Shown piece by piece: positions 46,733 through 59,804 of a DNA stretch of 64,000 nucleotides. This stretch comes from Erythrobasidium yunnanense (lineage: Eukaryota; Basidiomycota; Cystobasidiomycetes; Erythrobasidiales; Erythrobasidiaceae): assembly GCA_001600175.1 (NCBI GenBank), contig BCJC01000002.1, forward strand, positions 936,318 to 1,000,317, in the 5' to 3' direction. Every line of letters begins with the position of its first letter. Positions within the stretch are counted from its first letter, which is position 1. Under the pieces are notes generated by a model. That model made no database searches. It had not been told where the DNA came from and worked only from the letters and a program-made list of their open reading frames with translations. Both the position numbers and the translations under genes were made by a program.

Positions 46733-49700
46733 TCAGATCTCATCCTCGTCGTCCTCATCGTCTTCGTTCTCCTCGTCTGAATCACCTTGCATAGCATCCT
46801 CTTCCTCCGAGTCGGTTTCGATTCCCTCATCATCGTCTTCTTCCGAGTCCTCCTGGTTCATAGCGTCTAGCAAGCCGATCTTCTCCATCGCGTATTTCCT
46901 ATCAAGTCTATGCATCGTGCCCACGACGCCCACGACTTCCGCCGCGTATTTCATAGCGACGTGGCATACTTTGAAACATGTATGGGCGGGTTTGATAGCA
47001 TGCCCGACGTGGATGGAGAGACAGTGAAGTGTGTTCTCGCTGACAGGACCCTTGTAATCCTCACCGAGCTCTGCCTTCAAGTGTCGAAGGAAAGCTGGAC
47101 TTTGGAAGATTGATAAAGGCTCCTCGAAGCCGCATTCCATAAGCTGTGCTTCGTCCACAACCTCATAACCCGCATGTCTATCCTCGTCATCGTCTGAATT
47201 GCTATCTTCTTCCTCTTCTTCGCCCTCCATCTCGGAATCCGAATCATCGCTCGCCTCGATGTCCGACGGTACTTCCGTCTCTGCATTCTGATACAGCTTC
47301 AAGAGCTCAGGAAGGATGGGTCTCTGTATATGTTCTGCAATAAGGTCGTCCAATTCCGTCCAGTTGCTTTGGTCTAGTGCGAATCGACGATGTTTCTTTG
47401 ATTTCGTGTGCTGCATCAATTTCACAAGACCAGAGTCAGTAAGAGGGAAGAGGAGGAGGGTGAAGGGGAAAGGAGAACATACAGCTTTGAAATCGTCGTA
47501 GCGAACTCTACAGTTCTCGCAGTAGCCGGGCTTCTTGACTTCTTCTCTAGGTGGGCGAATCGGCTTCAGTCGATTCAGACCTGCGTCCAAGCTCAAGCTT
47601 CGCTTCATCATGCTCGGCGCTCCAGCATTGTTGTGCACGTTCGACAGGGTAGACGGCTTGTTTGCCAAGTTTGATGAGGAAGTAGATGATCCTGCATTGT
47701 TGGAAGTTGCTGAGCCCAAAGTGACGATATGTTTGCCCGCTTTAGACCCAAGTCGTGCAAGGCGCTTATCTACGATGATGCCATTTGCAAGAGAGTTCTT
47801 CCCTCCATTCAGCATAGCTTGACTACCGCCTATGACCTGTCCAGAGCGCGTAGTAGTCGTACTAGTCGCGCTCGCTAGATTGCTCGAAATGATCTGAGAG
47901 TTGCCAGAAGCTGCTTGGAAAGAAGAATCGAGGTTGATGCTTGCTTGTTGCTTGCTTCGTAATCGTGTAGTGACGCCTCCTCCGGTGGTAGCGGTGAGTG
48001 CGGAACCGTTCTTTGCATTCAATGCGTTCATGGACGCTGAGCGACGCAGGGAGGGCGCTGATACACCTAGTGTATTCACTTTTACTCCTCCTGCTCCTGC
48101 CGCCATCGCAGGCATCTTTCCCTTCTTGTTTCCCGCATTCAGATTCTCCTTATTAGCATTCATCGATGTCTGATAGATGATATCTAAATTGGGGAGGGGT
48201 GAATTATATCCCATTGCAGGCCTCGAGAATGCCGTTCTTCCCTCCTGTCCTCCATGGAGTACTGGCCAATCGATACTCCCCGCCAATACCGTACTTTCCC
48301 TACTTTTTGGATCTTTGTCGATACAGGAAACCATATCGTTATATGCTGAAATACGCGCATCAAACACTTTCGTATGTGCAGGCTGGTATTCTTGCGAACT
48401 ATCTTCTACTAAAAGATAGCCTGTCTTGCTTGAGAAATACGTATAATCGGGTCGTAAAGTGCTGAGGTCCCGCTCGTATGTAGATCCAGTGAGAGCTTCT
48501 GCGCGTAGTAAGGAAGGTAGAGAAGCTTTCAAGGTATTTGCGGTATGGATGGCTAGGGCGTAGCCTTCTGCGCGTAATGCTTCGCGGGCTTGTGCATGGG
48601 AGTGATGGGAGTGAGAATGCGAGCCAGTGGCCATCTGTAATGCGAAATTGGAGCCGGCATTCTGGATGTTGGACGCTATGGCGGTGTTGAAGTTCCAAGA
48701 CATGCCGTGTGTATAAGGTGGAGAGGGACAGTCTAGCAAGCGGGCGACCATCTTATGGAGCTCTGCGAACCACACGTGTTAGTGGAAGTGGAAGAAAGAA
48801 AGAGTGTGAGACATTCGGCGCACTCTCAAGCGTCCATAGCTTCATCCCGAAAGAATGTGCTTTGATGAGGACATCCTGCGAGTCTAGGGCTGCTGTGCCT
48901 ACATCCGCGAAGCTGCATCACATCAAGCGACACTGTTAGTGCAGTCTTCTCCCTTGCTCTATACAGTAAGCGGGGAAGCAACGCACGCCTTGATCTTCGG
49001 AGGTGTTTTCACAGCCAACACCGAATCTCTCGCTGCATTGACTGCATTTCTAGATCTGCGCGTCCTAGATGGTCCAACAAGACTTTCCTGTTGTTGTTGC
49101 TGTTGTATCTGCTTGCCTGAGACTGATAAAGCATGTTTCACAGGCGAGACGGAAGAAGACTTTCTTCTTGCGCTATTGTTGGAAGTGGAAGCGGTCTGAA
49201 GAGACGCTGTAGTGGATATGGATTGTGCGAATATTGATGCGGCTTGGGATTGGGACTTGGAAGCTGATTGAGAGTTGGGTTTGGTCAGAGGTACGAGGAG
49301 TTGTGGAGGGATGGGACGGGTCGTCAAAACGTGCGTTACTTCTTTCGAGAAGAAGGGTTCTACGGCCTGCAGTATATCATCATCAGTATACTGTCTCTCA
49401 TTCAAGTAGAAGAGTAAACCCACTGAATCCAATTGTTTCAGAGCCCGCTCGATCTGCCTCTTTGTCCCCTCTTCAATCCCATCAAAGTAGAATATAAACC
49501 CTTTGAATGCTTTTGTGTATTTGATCTTCCACAGCTTGTTCTCTCTCTCCTGAGCTGCTCTTCTACTCTCTGTACTGTCTCTATCTCTATTTTCCGCACG
49601 TGCTTGTGATTGTGTTGATCTCCGTCTCTTGGATGCTGCAGTGTTACTTGGCTGTTGTTGCTTCTTGGGAGTAGTGAGATCTATCGTTACTGGTTGTTGC

Positions 49701-50098
49701 TCTGTTGTTTCTACCCTCCTCCTCTTGTTGCTGTTGCTGTTGATCTCTGCTGGTGCTCCCAGCTGAGTCGTCGTCGCTGCCATCAGCGCTCTCCCATTCT
49801 TGATGACTGCACTCTCTTCGTTGTACTCGTGATGTTCCACTGCTATCCTCTTCTTGCGTGTACTCCCGCTAACAACTGCCGTCGTCGCTCTCTCAGTTGC
49901 AGCCTGTTGCTGTTGAAGCTGCACTTTGCGCTGCTTGTCTGGTGTCTTGAGTGCATTCAACGCTGCTGCTGTGCGTGTATTGATCCTGTTGCTGCTCTTT
50001 GCAGACAGCGCTGTCGTCGCTGATCCTCCTCGAAGTGACCTCGTACTGGCTCCTTGTTGCTGCTGCTTTGATGGTGTCCTCGCTGAGATGGACTCCAT
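46733..50098 (-). CDS. DBF4: Dbf4, regulatory subunit of Cdc7 kinase
   Basis: Minus-strand exons 48987-50098, 48824-48912, 47483-48762 and 46733-47410 encode 1052 residues. Motif N, the BRCT-like domain that binds Rad53 or chromatin, is at residues about 195-270 (WKIKYTKAFKGFIFYFDGIE, PFFSKEVTHVLTTRPIP). Motif M, which binds Cdc7, spans exons 2-3 (DVLIKAHSFGMKLWTLEKLH). Motif C is a CCHH zinc finger, Cys815, Cys818, His828 and His834 (GYCENCRVRYDDFKAHTKSK); it is contiguous only when the 72-nt third intron is removed. The protein has polyGln runs near the N-terminus and an acidic C-terminus. Cdc7-Dbf4 fires replication origins by phosphorylating Mcm2-7; Dbf4 is normally cell-cycle limited. 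Confidence 0.94.
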
Positions 50099-51469
50099 CG
50101 TAGACTAGCAATGACTACTGTACTCAAGAGGATGGGCAGTGAATGGATGAGACAGCAACAGTCTTGGCTCGAAGCAGCAATTTCGCAGCTTCAAAGACGC
50201 GCCCGATCACCAAAACACAGCAAGCCGCAAAACACCAAGGCAATAAACGCGTAAGGTAGATGCAAGACTCCATACAACAATCAGATGTAGAGTAGAGTAG
50301 TCGTATGTTGTGGAGCTTATTATCCTCAGCTTTGTGAGCTTCGGTACTGAGAAATGCTCGCCCATCTTCAGCTTCATCTCATCATGCAAAGACTCCGTCG
50401 GTATCGCCATACACTCTCTCACATGCTGCTCTTGCTACACCATCTGGCATTCCATGCTGATCAAGCGCTGTATACCCTTGGCCATGCCAAACACTGTCAG
50501 ACCGCTCCATCCTCTTCCGGGCTGTCAATCGTGTCAGACAGAAGACACGCGAGCTGCACCAACGAGGCTTGGGCAGATCACATAGTAGTCACCCAAGTGA
50601 ATAGACGCGCATCCAATCCATCGAGCTTCTTCAGACCAGAAGATCGAGAAGATCCCGCAATTGCAGAATCGACACCAAGCTCTCGATGACGATGAGGACA
50701 CGGACACATCCCATTGCAGCACTGCTGCTATTTAGCATGCTGCAGTCACCTAAATCCCAAACTGAAGAGCTCGCAAGTTTGCGCCGCTGCTCTTCCAAGT
50801 CAAGCCAGGCACCCGTTTCAGCCTTCTCTTGACGAATGGACAGCGAACCGGATAGATCCTTCTGCCCCTGTCCCGGTTGCCATGCGACACCTTCGCGTGT
50901 CTTCTCGAGCCATCACCAACCGCAACGCCCATCTCAGCACGGGCCTCTTCCAGTCTATCCAGCAACGAGCATGATCGAAAAGGATGCACAGCTCCTGTTC
51001 AGACATCCCGAGCATGCCAGGCAGCCAGCGGCTTTTCAGCCCGCTCCACGCTGTGCGCTGTGCCTTGGCTGGCGGCCTGGCTCTGGGTAGGCAGGCGAAG
51101 GCTGAACCTCCTGTCTCTGGAACTCCCTCATCTTCCCTCGTTCTCGCCCACTGTGCGGTCCTTCCATCTCCACATCGGTCTTATCGACCGCCTAACGCAC
51201 GGTCGATCAGAGAACGGGCGAGAGAGGGCGGTTCCTACATTAAATTCTCTTCGCAATTCTGCTTAGCCTCTTGCTTCTCTTCCGTCCACATTCATTCTCT
51301 TCATTCGAACTTCATTCCACTTCTACACTCACTAGCGCTAGCTTGATACTAGCCTTCTTCCTTACCTTCGACTTTCTCGTTTGCCTTCCGTCGTTCCTGC
51401 CTGCCTTCTCTTCTCAGTCCAGTTCGCAATCCTCCTCTTCTTCGTACTTCTTCCTTCAACACAGCCATC
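50099..51469. promoter_or_regulatory. Long divergent intergenic region, DBF4 / seven-helix gene
   Basis: About 1.4 kb. Several overlapping short open frames occur on both strands but none shows a domain or convincing splicing. The right end is T/C-rich, a likely leader for the gene at 51470. Confidence 0.4.
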
Positions 51470-53120
51470 ATGGACAGAAACGATCCTTCAGTGAGCAACC
51501 CCTCTATCTGAGTTCAAGTGATTTTCAAGCTAAGCGCTTGCTCCTCTGTTCGTGCAGTGGAGAGTCACTGCCATCTACTCTGCAGCTCTGTATTCCGTAA
51601 TGGTGTATGACTGGCTCATTTCACTCAATAAGGAATACAAGTGAGCTTTTCTATCGGTCTCCAAGGTAATTACGAGACCTGGTCTTCTGATGCGCAACTT
51701 CTACCATTTAGGTACATCTGAAAAGCAAAGCCTACTCTCGTCTCTGGATTGTACCTCGTCATAAGATACTTCGAGCTGATCCGAGATGCATTCAGTGCGT
51801 TCACCCTTCCCCCAATCTTTTCCAGACTCCGACTTCTTTCATACTCATACTAAGACAAGACTTGTGTCCGCAGCCAATTACCTTGCGAATACAAACCTCA
51901 CATACGATGAATGCAAGCCGTTCGCAGGCTTCCAAGTCTACGGCGCCATCATCACTTCATTCGCCGTATCTCTCCTCTTCTCTCTCCGAGTGAGCGCTCT
52001 ATGGGGTAACAACAAGATAGTCAGTACTTTCACATCATACAACAATGAATTCTCGATGGAGCTTATATACTTGGATACGGCAGATACTAGGAGGCCTCGT
52101 CGTCCTCTTGGTGATCATGATTGCTATCAATGCATATGCTGCTACCCTCTTTGGCCCTCCTGGTCCTTTGTGAGTTGTTTAAACATACATTTTCTCTATA
52201 TGTATATGAGCCATAGCCTGATTGTATCGTATGCTCCAGCTCACGAGACTCTGGACCATGTTTCGCTGGACCGAGACTTGGTACTTCACCCATCACCGTT
52301 GTTCTCTGGGTGAGTCTCCCTTTACACGCATCCTCTGATCCCGAGCATCACAATTTCTGACAAATTCTGTCATGCTTCAGCTCAACCCCTTCATCTTCGA
52401 CGTCCTCCTCACCGTCATGCTCTCCATTGGCATCTTCACCATCAAGCGTAAAGGAGCAAGCACCAGCTCTGGTATCCTACAAGTCTTGATCAGAGATGGA
52501 CTCGTCTACTTCATCATCATTTCAGTTGCGAACTTGATCAAGTGAGCTTCTGTTCCGATGTGTGTGAATCTGGTAAGGCAGGAATGCTGACCAGTCTATG
52601 CGTGGTGTAGCGTCGGCTTCTACATTGGCCTGGCTAACAATCCTGGATACCGTGCCATCAACTCTGGGATGGCCGTGAGTCATTCACGCATTATCTACCA
52701 GGAATCGACATCATATACTGACATTGGTTCGCTCGCCAGTATTCTGTCGCGTCCGTCGTCTCCTGTCGACTCATTCTTGCCCTCCGCGAACACGCCGACC
52801 ACGAAGCCAGTGGTTTCATGAGCAGCCACGACAACGTTGGTCAGATGAGTGGCCGAAAGCACGGTGCTACACGTATCAAAGCCGCCTTGGCCGGGCAGAA
52901 TTTCGACATGGCGAATGATTTTCAAATCACGCATACCCATCAACTCAGGAACACCGATGCGACGGCGCACACAGTCAATATCCCTCTGGGTAAATTGGAT
53001 AGGAAGGGAAGTGATAGATCGGATGATGGAGAGATGCAGGGTCATATCATGCCGGGCGTCTATATCGTAAAGGAAAGCCATATCGACGTGGATGAAGAGA
53101 AGGGCCATGGACGCATGTAG
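51470..53120 (+). CDS. Seven-helix membrane protein, DUF6533-like, with one in-frame TGA
   Basis: Exons 51470-51490, 51558-51640, 51712-51794, 51874-52019, 52084-52169, 52240-52309, 52381-52541, 52611-52674 and 52740-53120 give 364 codon positions. The start (YDWLISLNKEYKYI) matches the basidiomycete DUF6533 motif, in which a Trp follows; here that codon is TGA (51719-51721) and the frame then resumes with KAKPTLVSGLYLVIRYFEL. Later helices include VYGAIITSFAVSLLFSLRVS, ILGGLVVLLVIMIAINAYA, FDVLLTVMLSIGIFTI and YFIIISVANLI, with a soluble tail ending in EEKGHGRM. All other exons are clean. It could be read through, be a recent loss-of-function allele, or reflect a base error. The role of the family is unknown. 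Confidence 0.68.
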
Positions 53121-53625
53121 GGCGCTCCCTTTACTCAACACCATGGACTCAGGAATCACTTCTCTCCTACCTTGGCTCGCGATCCGATCAAGTAGAATGT
53201 AGCTATAGATCGGGGACTTCTTCTTCTCTCTCTGGCTTTTTCAAGAATCGCAACTCTTTTTCTTCCTCCACACTTCCTCCTGCTGCTTCTTCCGATGTGG
53301 CATAATCAGCTATCTGCTACTTTTCTTCACTCTTCTTTGGGATTGGTCATTGATTAATTATTTGAGGGTAGATTGTCGGGCAGGAGCTTTGTTATTGGAC
53401 TAGTATTAAAGAGCAGGAAAGGCTGTTGTACGTGAACATCGTTATTTCGTGTTCGTATTTTCGGTCTTGAGCGTCTTGCTTGCATTCTCGCGCTTGCCAA
53501 TTCGCAACAATTCTGAAGCTTGAAGACGAGCCTCTTCGTCTCCAGCACCATACGACAGACGGGACACCAGCCTATAGCTGCGACGCGTTAGATCTTGACC
53601 AAGTTATAACGAGAAGAAGAGCGCG
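53121..53625. other. Intergenic, seven-helix gene to RNase H2B
   Basis: 505 bases, T-rich in the left part; no gene supported. Confidence 0.45.
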
Positions 53626-55300
53626 ATGAACCAGTCGATAGCTGTCCTTCCAGCTGGTCAGCCTGTCTTGCACTACTATGCATACAAGATTTTCTGAACA
53701 TTGTGATGTACTTCTAGACCTCTCCTTCGCTGCTACTTCAACCTCGTCGACTCGCTTCTTGAAACTGCCCCATCCACGAACAGGCGCGTCTCTTTTCGTG
53801 GGCAGCGGATTCAAGAGCCACGGACTGACTCTTATACTTTTTCTGAATACGTCAACGTAACGCAGGCGCACCCGCTCTCTTCCTGCCTGTCGAAAAGAAG
53901 GATGCTACTTCAGATGTCAATGTCGATATTCTGCTCGAAGTGCAAGCTGTCAATGCCGTCGGCGACAGACAGCGTTCTTGGTTCGTTAATGGAGATACAG
54001 TCATAGGAGGTGCGCTAGATCCGGCTTCGTAATAAGGACTCTGAGCTGATCTCGCGGTTCTACGATAGATGGCAAGATGCTTCTCCTAACGCCCTTCGAC
54101 CCTACTTTCTTGCTCATCAAGATACTGATAGTCATCAGCCAAACGGTGAGCCTGACTCTCTGCATATATCAGCCTTTGATGACACTGACCCGCTTCTTGC
54201 GCAGTCCGCCGGAACACGTCGGTCTCTACCATACGAAGATATCTTCGAATCAGCAGGACCTCTTCTTCGTTTCCCCTCATCATCAACTAGCACATCCGCT
54301 CCCAGTGGGCCCGAAACACCTCGAACACGCAGTAAACGATTAAGACTGGACGAAGAAGGTGCCAGCGCTGCTGCTGGCAGTAGTGGTGCTGCTCAAGAAG
54401 CAGACTTCAATATGCTATGTGAAGACTTGGTCAAGTTTGGACAGCTACCTTGCGTGAAAAGAGCTATGAGGCGGATATGTGAAGTGCAAGGTGCGTCCGC
54501 TTCCGCAAAGCAGTATTTGATGAAAGGTCTAATGCTCTCTGTCACTTCTTCAGACATCACGGAAGACCTGTCGACATACCGCCTCGACAACGACAAGCTG
54601 CTTGAAGTACTGAGAGAAAAGATCAGCAAATTGGCAACGAAAGAAGCTTTTGACGCAGCACCTTCTCTGGCGAGATATCTAGCGAAAGAAGGTGTAGGTG
54701 ATGGTGAAGGAGTATCTCTGAATGTCCAACTTGGTGCGTTTTGAGCTGGCCTATTCCTCGGAGATGAGCTAGCTGACGGACGCTTTCGGACGAGCAGAAG
54801 CTAGACAGAAAGCTTCTCTGGACTTGCTGGCGGGATATTTACCGAAAGAAGTTACGAAAGACCTGAAAGCATCATACACGTGCGTCCCTCGAATGATGAG
54901 CGAAGGTAATCTGCTGATATATGTGTGTTTCTGTAGCTTCCCCAACCTTGAAAACTACCTTTCCAGCGCCTCCTCCGCATCTTGCCTCTCCGTCGACTAC
55001 CTTCCTGGCCTTTCTACACCTCCTCTTTCTTCTTCCACTTCTTCAGCCAGCGATCTGTCCGCCGAGTCCACATTCGGAATGCGTCTGAAAGGCAGTGGTA
55101 GTTCATCAGATAAGAACGGAAAGAATGGGCCAGCGAATGGTGGTCCAAAGAAGAAGGGTAAACCTGCAGAGAGCAATGGTGTGAGAGCATTGAAGAAGGC
55201 TTCTACAAGAGGAATGTCTCCTTTGACTAGCTTCTTTGCAAAGAAGAGTCCTACGCCGGGAAGTGGTTCAGACACGAAAGGCAACGAGAGCAGCCAGTAG
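53626..55300 (+). CDS. RNH202: Ribonuclease H2 subunit B
   Basis: Exons 53626-53656, 53718-53783, 53866-54009, 54069-54145, 54205-54490, 54554-54733, 54798-54879 and 54937-55300 encode 409 residues. The triple-barrel N-domain shows RFLKLPHPRTGAPALFLPV, QRSWFVNGDTVIG and MLLLTPFDPTFLLI, the RNase H2B signature. The helical part has CEDLVKFGQLPCVKRAMRRI and YRLDNDKLLEVLREKISKLA. The C-terminal region ends MSPLTSFFAKK, a PIP-box-like sequence (its QxxL start is replaced) that may contact PCNA. RNase H2 removes ribonucleotides and RNA from DNA in the nucleus. The second intron (53784-53865) starts with GCGCGT, so it is a probable GC-AG intron; it is the only way found to join PHPRT to GAPALF. Confidence 0.9.
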
Positions 55301-55483
55301 TCGGTTGTTACAAGGGCAGCAACTTGTCAAGCCGGTTGTTGTAAGCTTCTTGTCGGTGGTATCTCAGTCAAGTGTTGATGTCAGACCCTCAAAAATCACT
55401 TCACACCTCCTTTCCCTTCCCCAACTCTGCCCTCTCTCTCTCTTTCCTGCCGACTTTCGTGCTCTCTCTTTTTGCTAGCAGGC

Positions 55484-58400
55484 ATGGCTGCTTCTTCTGG
55501 CATTGCTGCACCATCGCTATCGACGAAGACACCTCTCAAATCAGCTATTCCAGCTCATCTGCAGCGCGGCATTGACTTCGAGTCGCCTGCGCTGTCGACG
55601 CCAGGAAGTGCCAAAACATATGGCGAATCTAGCGAAAGCATCTCATCAATCAATGAAGAGTACAATGATGAAGCACACGATACGTCGGATGAATCGCTGG
55701 GAATCCGCAAAAGACGAGAACGAGCAGACGCCGGCGAGCTCGCTGTCGGATCCCCTGTCTCGTCCATCAGCGAAGACAAGGACAATGAGAACTCTGCTTC
55801 CAACACCAGCAAAAGCAGTGGAAATGATAGTCACGACATTTCCATCCATTCTGAGATCTCAGCTGTCGTAGCTCAGGCACCACCAGACGCGTCGCCTGCC
55901 CCTGAGTTCGAAAACAATACCAAACAAACAAGTAAAAGAGTGCGAGTAGCTGCAGAAAAGAGCAAGGAAGATGAAGATGAAGGTGATGACGATGCTCGTA
56001 TGCTTCCCCCTCCCTCTCCCTCCATCCGCTCCTTCATGCTCGAATACAAGAATGAACTCCATCCTCGCTCTCCAGTCGTAACTCCCACCATGTATACTAA
56101 GAGTGGAGATCATCAAGTGGATACAGTCATGTCGCCTAAGTTGGAGGCTATAGACGAAGTTACAGAAGAAATGACCACTTTCAATGTGAATTTCACGCCT
56201 GCTATGGAGAAGTCGCCAAAGTCAGGGATACAGGCTAGCAAGCTGAGGTGAGCGTCGTATTGCTTATATGCCTGAATTACAGTATAATGACCCTTCGAAT
56301 TGCAGACACGTCCATGAAGTGTCAGAGGATGAGGAAGAAGATGGAGATGTATCGGCGCTCTCGCAGCAGAGCAGCTTGCTAGAGATCCTCTCTCCACTAG
56401 CGCAGAAGTCACCCTCACATGCCAGGCGCCCTGCTATTTCTTCGACTCCTTCCTTCGTCAGTGCTAAAGACGGCAAGAAAGCCAATCTGCACCTTCTTAC
56501 AGATTCGGCTTTCTCTTCTCCGATCTCTGCTCTCTCTCAGTCATCTCATCGAGAACTACACCCTCTGCCTTCTCCCGCTGGTCATACACCTTACGAGTAC
56601 GACGATGAGAGCGTGGAGATCACCTTAGGATCAGAAGGAATCAAGGACATACTATGGAATGTACCGAATCTAGAGAAGGATGACTATGAGATCAAGACAC
56701 CAGAGATGGAAGCCAAGATATCAAGCTTCCCTTTCCCGCCAGCCAGAAGCAGGATAGATTCGGCCGCGTTCGCTGAACAGCTCAAGAGACTCAACTATGC
56801 CAAAGAAATGCAGCGCGAAGCTGCTTCCGCTACTATCGGTCCGGTTCCTGTTAAGAAGAACCGTAGCAGAACAATTACACATACTGCAGAGAATCTAGCA
56901 CAGAGGGAAAGGAGCATTCCTGTTCTGATGGGTCCGAATGCTTTGCCTTATGGTGGGTCCATCTTCCGCTGATGACAGGATACTCGCTTACGTTTACGTT
57001 CTTCGATTATGCAGCTCGCTGCCCGTCGTTAGTTCCTTCATCACTCTTATCAGAATTGCTGAAGAGAACTTGCTTTCTCAGTGGCATCGATGCATACGCC
57101 TTCAACCTGGACGATACGGATCCCTATGAGGCTGCCTATCCTGTTCCAGGTCCTGTGCATGTCCGACAGCAGTCCACAGAGCCTGATTACCGCCGAGACG
57201 TGCCAATCATGACAGCGACTGCACCTACACCCATTCGTAGCCGAGATGCACGCGACACCCTCGGCGATGGCCGATCTCGTACAACCTCGAGCAACAGCAG
57301 CGTTAGCTCTACCGGTACAGCTACCACAGCCAATATTCGCGCTAGACAGCGATCAGAACAGCTTCACACTTTGACCCTCAAGCGAGATCAAGCACGCATG
57401 GAGCAAGAAGGCAGGAAGGAAACTGCTCGTATCCTTCGTAACATCCAAGATGAAGAACGCCTGAGAAGCAGCCAGGCAAAGAAAGATACTCCTTCAACCT
57501 TCCAGGATGTATTCGATATCAACGCCGAGCATGCGGGATGGTACTACGACTCTATGGCAGGCGGATGGAAGAGAAGAGATAGCCTGGACCCACACACTCA
57601 GATTCCGACATATAGTGATGGCAGACGCTCCGCGGACGAAGAGCGAACACCTCGACTTGCAGCTAGGAGCGAAAGCCAACCTGGCAAAGCCTATCTTCCA
57701 AACTCGTACAGTCAGCCTACTGCACCTCGTACTTCTACAGCTTATGCTCGTGAGAGGGCAAGAGCTTCACATCCGATTCAGACTCTCTTAGCTGCCAATC
57801 AAGCTCGAGCAAGGCAGCTCTCTACACCTTCTTCGGACGCGGGTCATTCGAGCAGCCGCCTTAATTCGCGCGCACCTCCTTTCCAGTACCCAGGCTATCT
57901 GCCAAACGACCCGAGACTGGCTCAACTACCTAAGCATCAATTCCAGACAACGCAGCAATACCCATCCGCGCCTTACCCGCTGCATCACGGCCACCCTAGC
58001 ATGCCTTCAGCTGGCACAGCGAATTGTACAGCTGCAGCTTTTCCACATCGACCATCCATCGAGAGCAAGATGGATCCTCGACTCATCGAGATGCTGCAAG
58101 CTCAGCAGATGAACGCCCATATCTCGCAAATGAACGCTCAGATGTCGGCTCAGATAGCTCACAACAATCATTATCTTCCTTCCGCTCCGCCGGCAACTCT
58201 TCCTCCCGAGGCGTTCAGGAACTCTTATCCCGATGCAAGTGTCGTTGCTGCTATTCAGCACTCAAATGCTCGTCTGGCTCAGATGATTGCACAGACACAA
58301 CAGCAGATGGAGCAATTACAGCTGTTTCAAGCTTATCAAAAGGTCAATCAACCGATTCCGGCACCTCCTTCACTACCTTTCACTCAAGAACAGACTTCCG

Positions 58401-59443
58401 CATTTGCCAGAGAGCCTGTCAACACAATCCCTGACACTGTGCCTGAAGCTTTTACAAGTGCTGAGCATACTACTCCGTTCACCGATCAAGTAGTGGGCGA
58501 GGAATTCGAGGCACCTCTTCAGGAAGCCAAACACGTCGAGACCAGCCACAAGCTCAGCTTCCCGCCTGGTCTTCCATTCCCCATCTACACAAAGGCTCCT
58601 GAGCGTAGATTAGCACAAGGTCCAGAGTCAGACCCGGCTGTCATTGCGAGCTTCAGGAAGGCGCCGGCCGCCGTTCTCCCACCACTCCTCCCTTCGGAAG
58701 GTAAGGAGTCGAAGTCCACAAAGCCGGCTCACAGCAAGTTGGACTCTATCGATGCTGCCCGCAGACGTGTTGAGCAGGCGATGGAGGAAGCGAAGCAGCA
58801 ATCAGCGAAGGCAAACATCCCTCTGCCGGCGAAGCCAGATCAGCATCCACTCTCGAACAGACTTCTAGGAATTATTCCTTCTGGATCGTCGGATAATAAT
58901 AATAATAAGACAGTGTCACGATCAGAAGACACCAATGCCCTCGCATCGGAAGAGAAGTCAATGAACGACTCTATCTGCACGGAATCTTCTATCATTGCCG
59001 CTGCAAGAAGGAGAGTCAGATCTAATGCACCTTCACCTGAGGAAATGCATACACCGGCGCGACGCTCGGCGGCAATCTCATCGGGGCGTGCAAGCACTGT
59101 CACTCGAAGCGCGCCTCTTCGCGCACCACAGCCCAAGACACAGCTCTCTAGCCCAATTCCAACGAGCGATCCCAAGCCTAGACGATACACAGCCAGTATG
59201 CACATGTCCTCTGCTCCAAGATCGTCTCGTGCGCGTGAGCCAGAGGGGCAGGACATGAAGCCGGCAGGTGCACCAACAGACGCAAGAAACAAAGACACAG
59301 GTATTCGTTCTCCCGGAACGAAGCTTCAAGAGCAAACCTTCAAGCGAGCACAGGCCTCCTCTCGCCGAAATGGGCGAGTCGTAAAGGGGGGATGGACTGA
59401 CTTCGTCGAGAAGATGGGAGGAGTGCCCAGCGCAGTAAACTGA
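55484..59443 (+). CDS. Large uncharacterised low-complexity protein
   Basis: Exons 55484-56247, 56306-56952 and 57015-59443 encode 1279 residues. I do not recognise a domain. The N-terminus (STKTPLKSAIPAHLQRGIDF) is followed by Ser/Glu/Asp-rich sequence, a short conserved-looking block (PSIRSFMLEYKNELHPRSP), and NYAKEMQREA. The C-terminal half has a charged helix (RARQRSEQLHTLTLKRDQAR), the block VFDINAEHAGWYYDSMAGGW, long Gln/Ala/Pro-rich sequence, an AAT repeat coding Asn (58893-58908), and the end GWTDFVEKMGGVPSAVN. The second intron skips a TGA and joins NALPYA to RCPS, which is why I merge the two open frames. A further 54-nt, stop-free stretch (57028-57081) could be another intron. Confidence 0.72.
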
Positions 59444-59804
59444 TCGTATACACACAAAGCAAGCTTTGCAACCTCATAATCATTAAGCTTTCGACACAAC
59501 GGCTCGATTTAGACAGTTCCGAAGTTCAGATAATCGGCGATGGAGGTAGTTGAGAGGTAGATGCTAGTATTGCCGATCAAGGAGTAATTTCTCCTTTGTT
59601 GTATCGCTCCTATTACGATAGAAATTCTGCCAATTACAACATGCTAAACAAGCCCATAGGCGGGATACCTGTCTTGCTTAATGACCCAACGACAATTCCC
59701 GAGATTACTGAACACTAAACATAGTCTATCTTGCGATTAAATTTGTTTGCAACACCGAATCGATGTCTCACTGACCGATCACTTATACCAGGAATGATAC
59801 CCTC
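59444..59804. other. Convergent intergenic region, uncharacterised gene / CYR1
   Basis: 361 A/T-richer bases between two 3' ends; nothing coding seen. Confidence 0.5.

Noticed and set aside
54146-54204. Alternative exon in RNase H2B using the acceptor at 54171
   Set aside because: That acceptor shifts the frame unless the preceding conserved FDPTFLLI exon is read out of frame; the acceptor at 54204 keeps both.
56953-57014. Separate gene starting at the ATG overlapping the TGA near 56971
   Set aside because: A normal GTGGGT donor and TATGCAG acceptor join the two frames, so one larger gene is more likely.
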